Assembly: GCA_903838355.1 (NCBI GenBank)
Contig: CAILYC010000052.1
Location: 1 to 38,461, forward strand
Length of the DNA: 38,461 nt
Direction of reading: 5' to 3'
DNA from: an uncultured Burkholderiales bacterium
Lineage (GTDB): Bacteria > Pseudomonadota > Gammaproteobacteria > Burkholderiales > Burkholderiaceae_C
Shown here: positions 38,139 to 38,461 of the stretch, one piece after another
Layout: the number at the start of each line of letters is the position of its first letter
How positions within the stretch are numbered: position 1 is the first letter of the stretch
Program-made: the position numbers and the translations under genes
The notes under the pieces: generated by a model
Databases searched by the model: none
Told to the model about the DNA's origin: nothing
Seen by the model: only the letters and a program-made list of their open reading frames with translations

Positions 38139-38461
38139 CTAGGCATGAGAAACCTCATGCGCAGTCACTTTACTGGGTTCTTGCTTCACTGAGGCGGGTT
38201 TCATCGTGGTCTTACGACCCCGGCCAGAGCCTTCCTCTGCACAGGCCAACAAGCGCTGCCCGCGCTCTAACATATTGATCGCGCCCACCACATCGGCATT
38301 GTCTGCGTGGCCACAAGCGGCACACAAGAACTCGACTTCTTTGAGCCGGTTTTCTTTGGCGACCTGGCCGCAGCACGGACAAGTCTGACTGGTGTGATGG
38401 GAAAGAACGGACAGCAAAATGCCGCCGTTCCAAGCCATTTTGTACCCCAGTTGCCGCCTGA
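38139..38461 (-). CDS. tnpB: TnpB (RNA-guided nuclease-type IS605 OrfB), C-terminal part
   Basis: Partial: the frame is open through the right edge of the window (RRQLGYKMAWNGG). It shows the zinc ribbon TCPCCGQVAKENR ... CAACGHADNADVVGAIN with four Cys (CxxC ... CxxC) and the last RuvC acidic residue in NADVVGAIN, then LERGQRLLAC and a Lys-rich tail. TnpB proteins are transposon-encoded RNA-guided nucleases whose guide RNA overlaps the 3' end of the gene; the hairpin just downstream would be part of that. The visible part looks intact. Whether tnpA accompanies it cannot be seen. Confidence 0.9.
   Translation of the reverse strand, partial: RRQLGYKMAWNGGILLSVLSHHTSQTCPCCGQVAKENRLKEVEFLCAACGHADNADVVGAINMLERGQRLLACAEEGSGRGRKTTMKPASVKQEPSKVTAHEVSHA

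Overview
The window looks like a contig of a Burkholderiales betaproteobacterium, probably Comamonadaceae-like. This rests on the ligA-zipA-smc block, the dapC-dapD-dapE-prmB order, a Bug-family (TctC) binding protein, and a liv-type ABC system with a fused LivM-LivG. It was judged by eye from gene families and order; no database search was possible. About 2286-38461 is GC-rich and compositionally uniform. Bases 1-2222 are clearly AT-rich and mosaic, so they are either horizontally acquired or an assembly chimera.

Layout. (1) 1-2285: an N-terminal piece of a Bacteroidota-like aminopeptidase C, a compound inverted repeat, a DUF2306-like membrane protein gene, a second dyad, and then a small unit bounded by perfect 63-bp direct repeats (1009-1071 and 2223-2285). 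That unit holds a VapBC-type toxin-antitoxin pair and a diverged 3' piece of guaA. The right-hand repeat copy covers the last 15 bases of the intact resident guaA, so this resembles an insertion at the guaA 3' end. (2) 2271-5941: guaB and guaA (GMP synthesis, minus strand) and a small lipoprotein. (3) 5999-9965: a minus-strand catabolic-looking group (amidohydrolase, short-chain dehydrogenase, carboxymuconolactone-decarboxylase-like protein, EthD/NIPSNAP-like protein), interrupted by a decayed IS200-type element. (4) 10109-18496: def, ligA, zipA, smc and a stand-alone HPt-like protein, all minus. (5) 18635-25514: plus-strand lysine/DAP genes dapC, dapD, dapE, then prmB and an ABC-F gene. (6) 25738-28290: one long gene joining an O-antigen-ligase-like membrane domain to a GT9-like glycosyltransferase domain. 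(7) 28349-34350: a minus-strand transport block (livK-like, livH, livMG fusion, livF, Bug protein). (8) 34608-38031: a divergent plus-strand set (citryl-CoA-lyase-like protein, acyl-CoA synthetase, intradiol dioxygenase), which with the transporter suggests uptake, CoA activation and ring cleavage of an aromatic acid. (9) 38096-38461: the right end of an IS200/IS605-type tnpB element, running off the window.

A recurring feature is short tandem repeats with 3, 6, 8, 9, 10 or 12 bp units. Some lie in coding sequence with frame-preserving units (ligA, dapE, prmB, the ligase-GT9 fusion). Others lie directly upstream of genes (dapE, the fusion gene, livH, the Bug gene, the ABC-F gene). Many start codons here lack a clear Shine-Dalgarno sequence. 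No rRNA, tRNA or CRISPR array was recognised.
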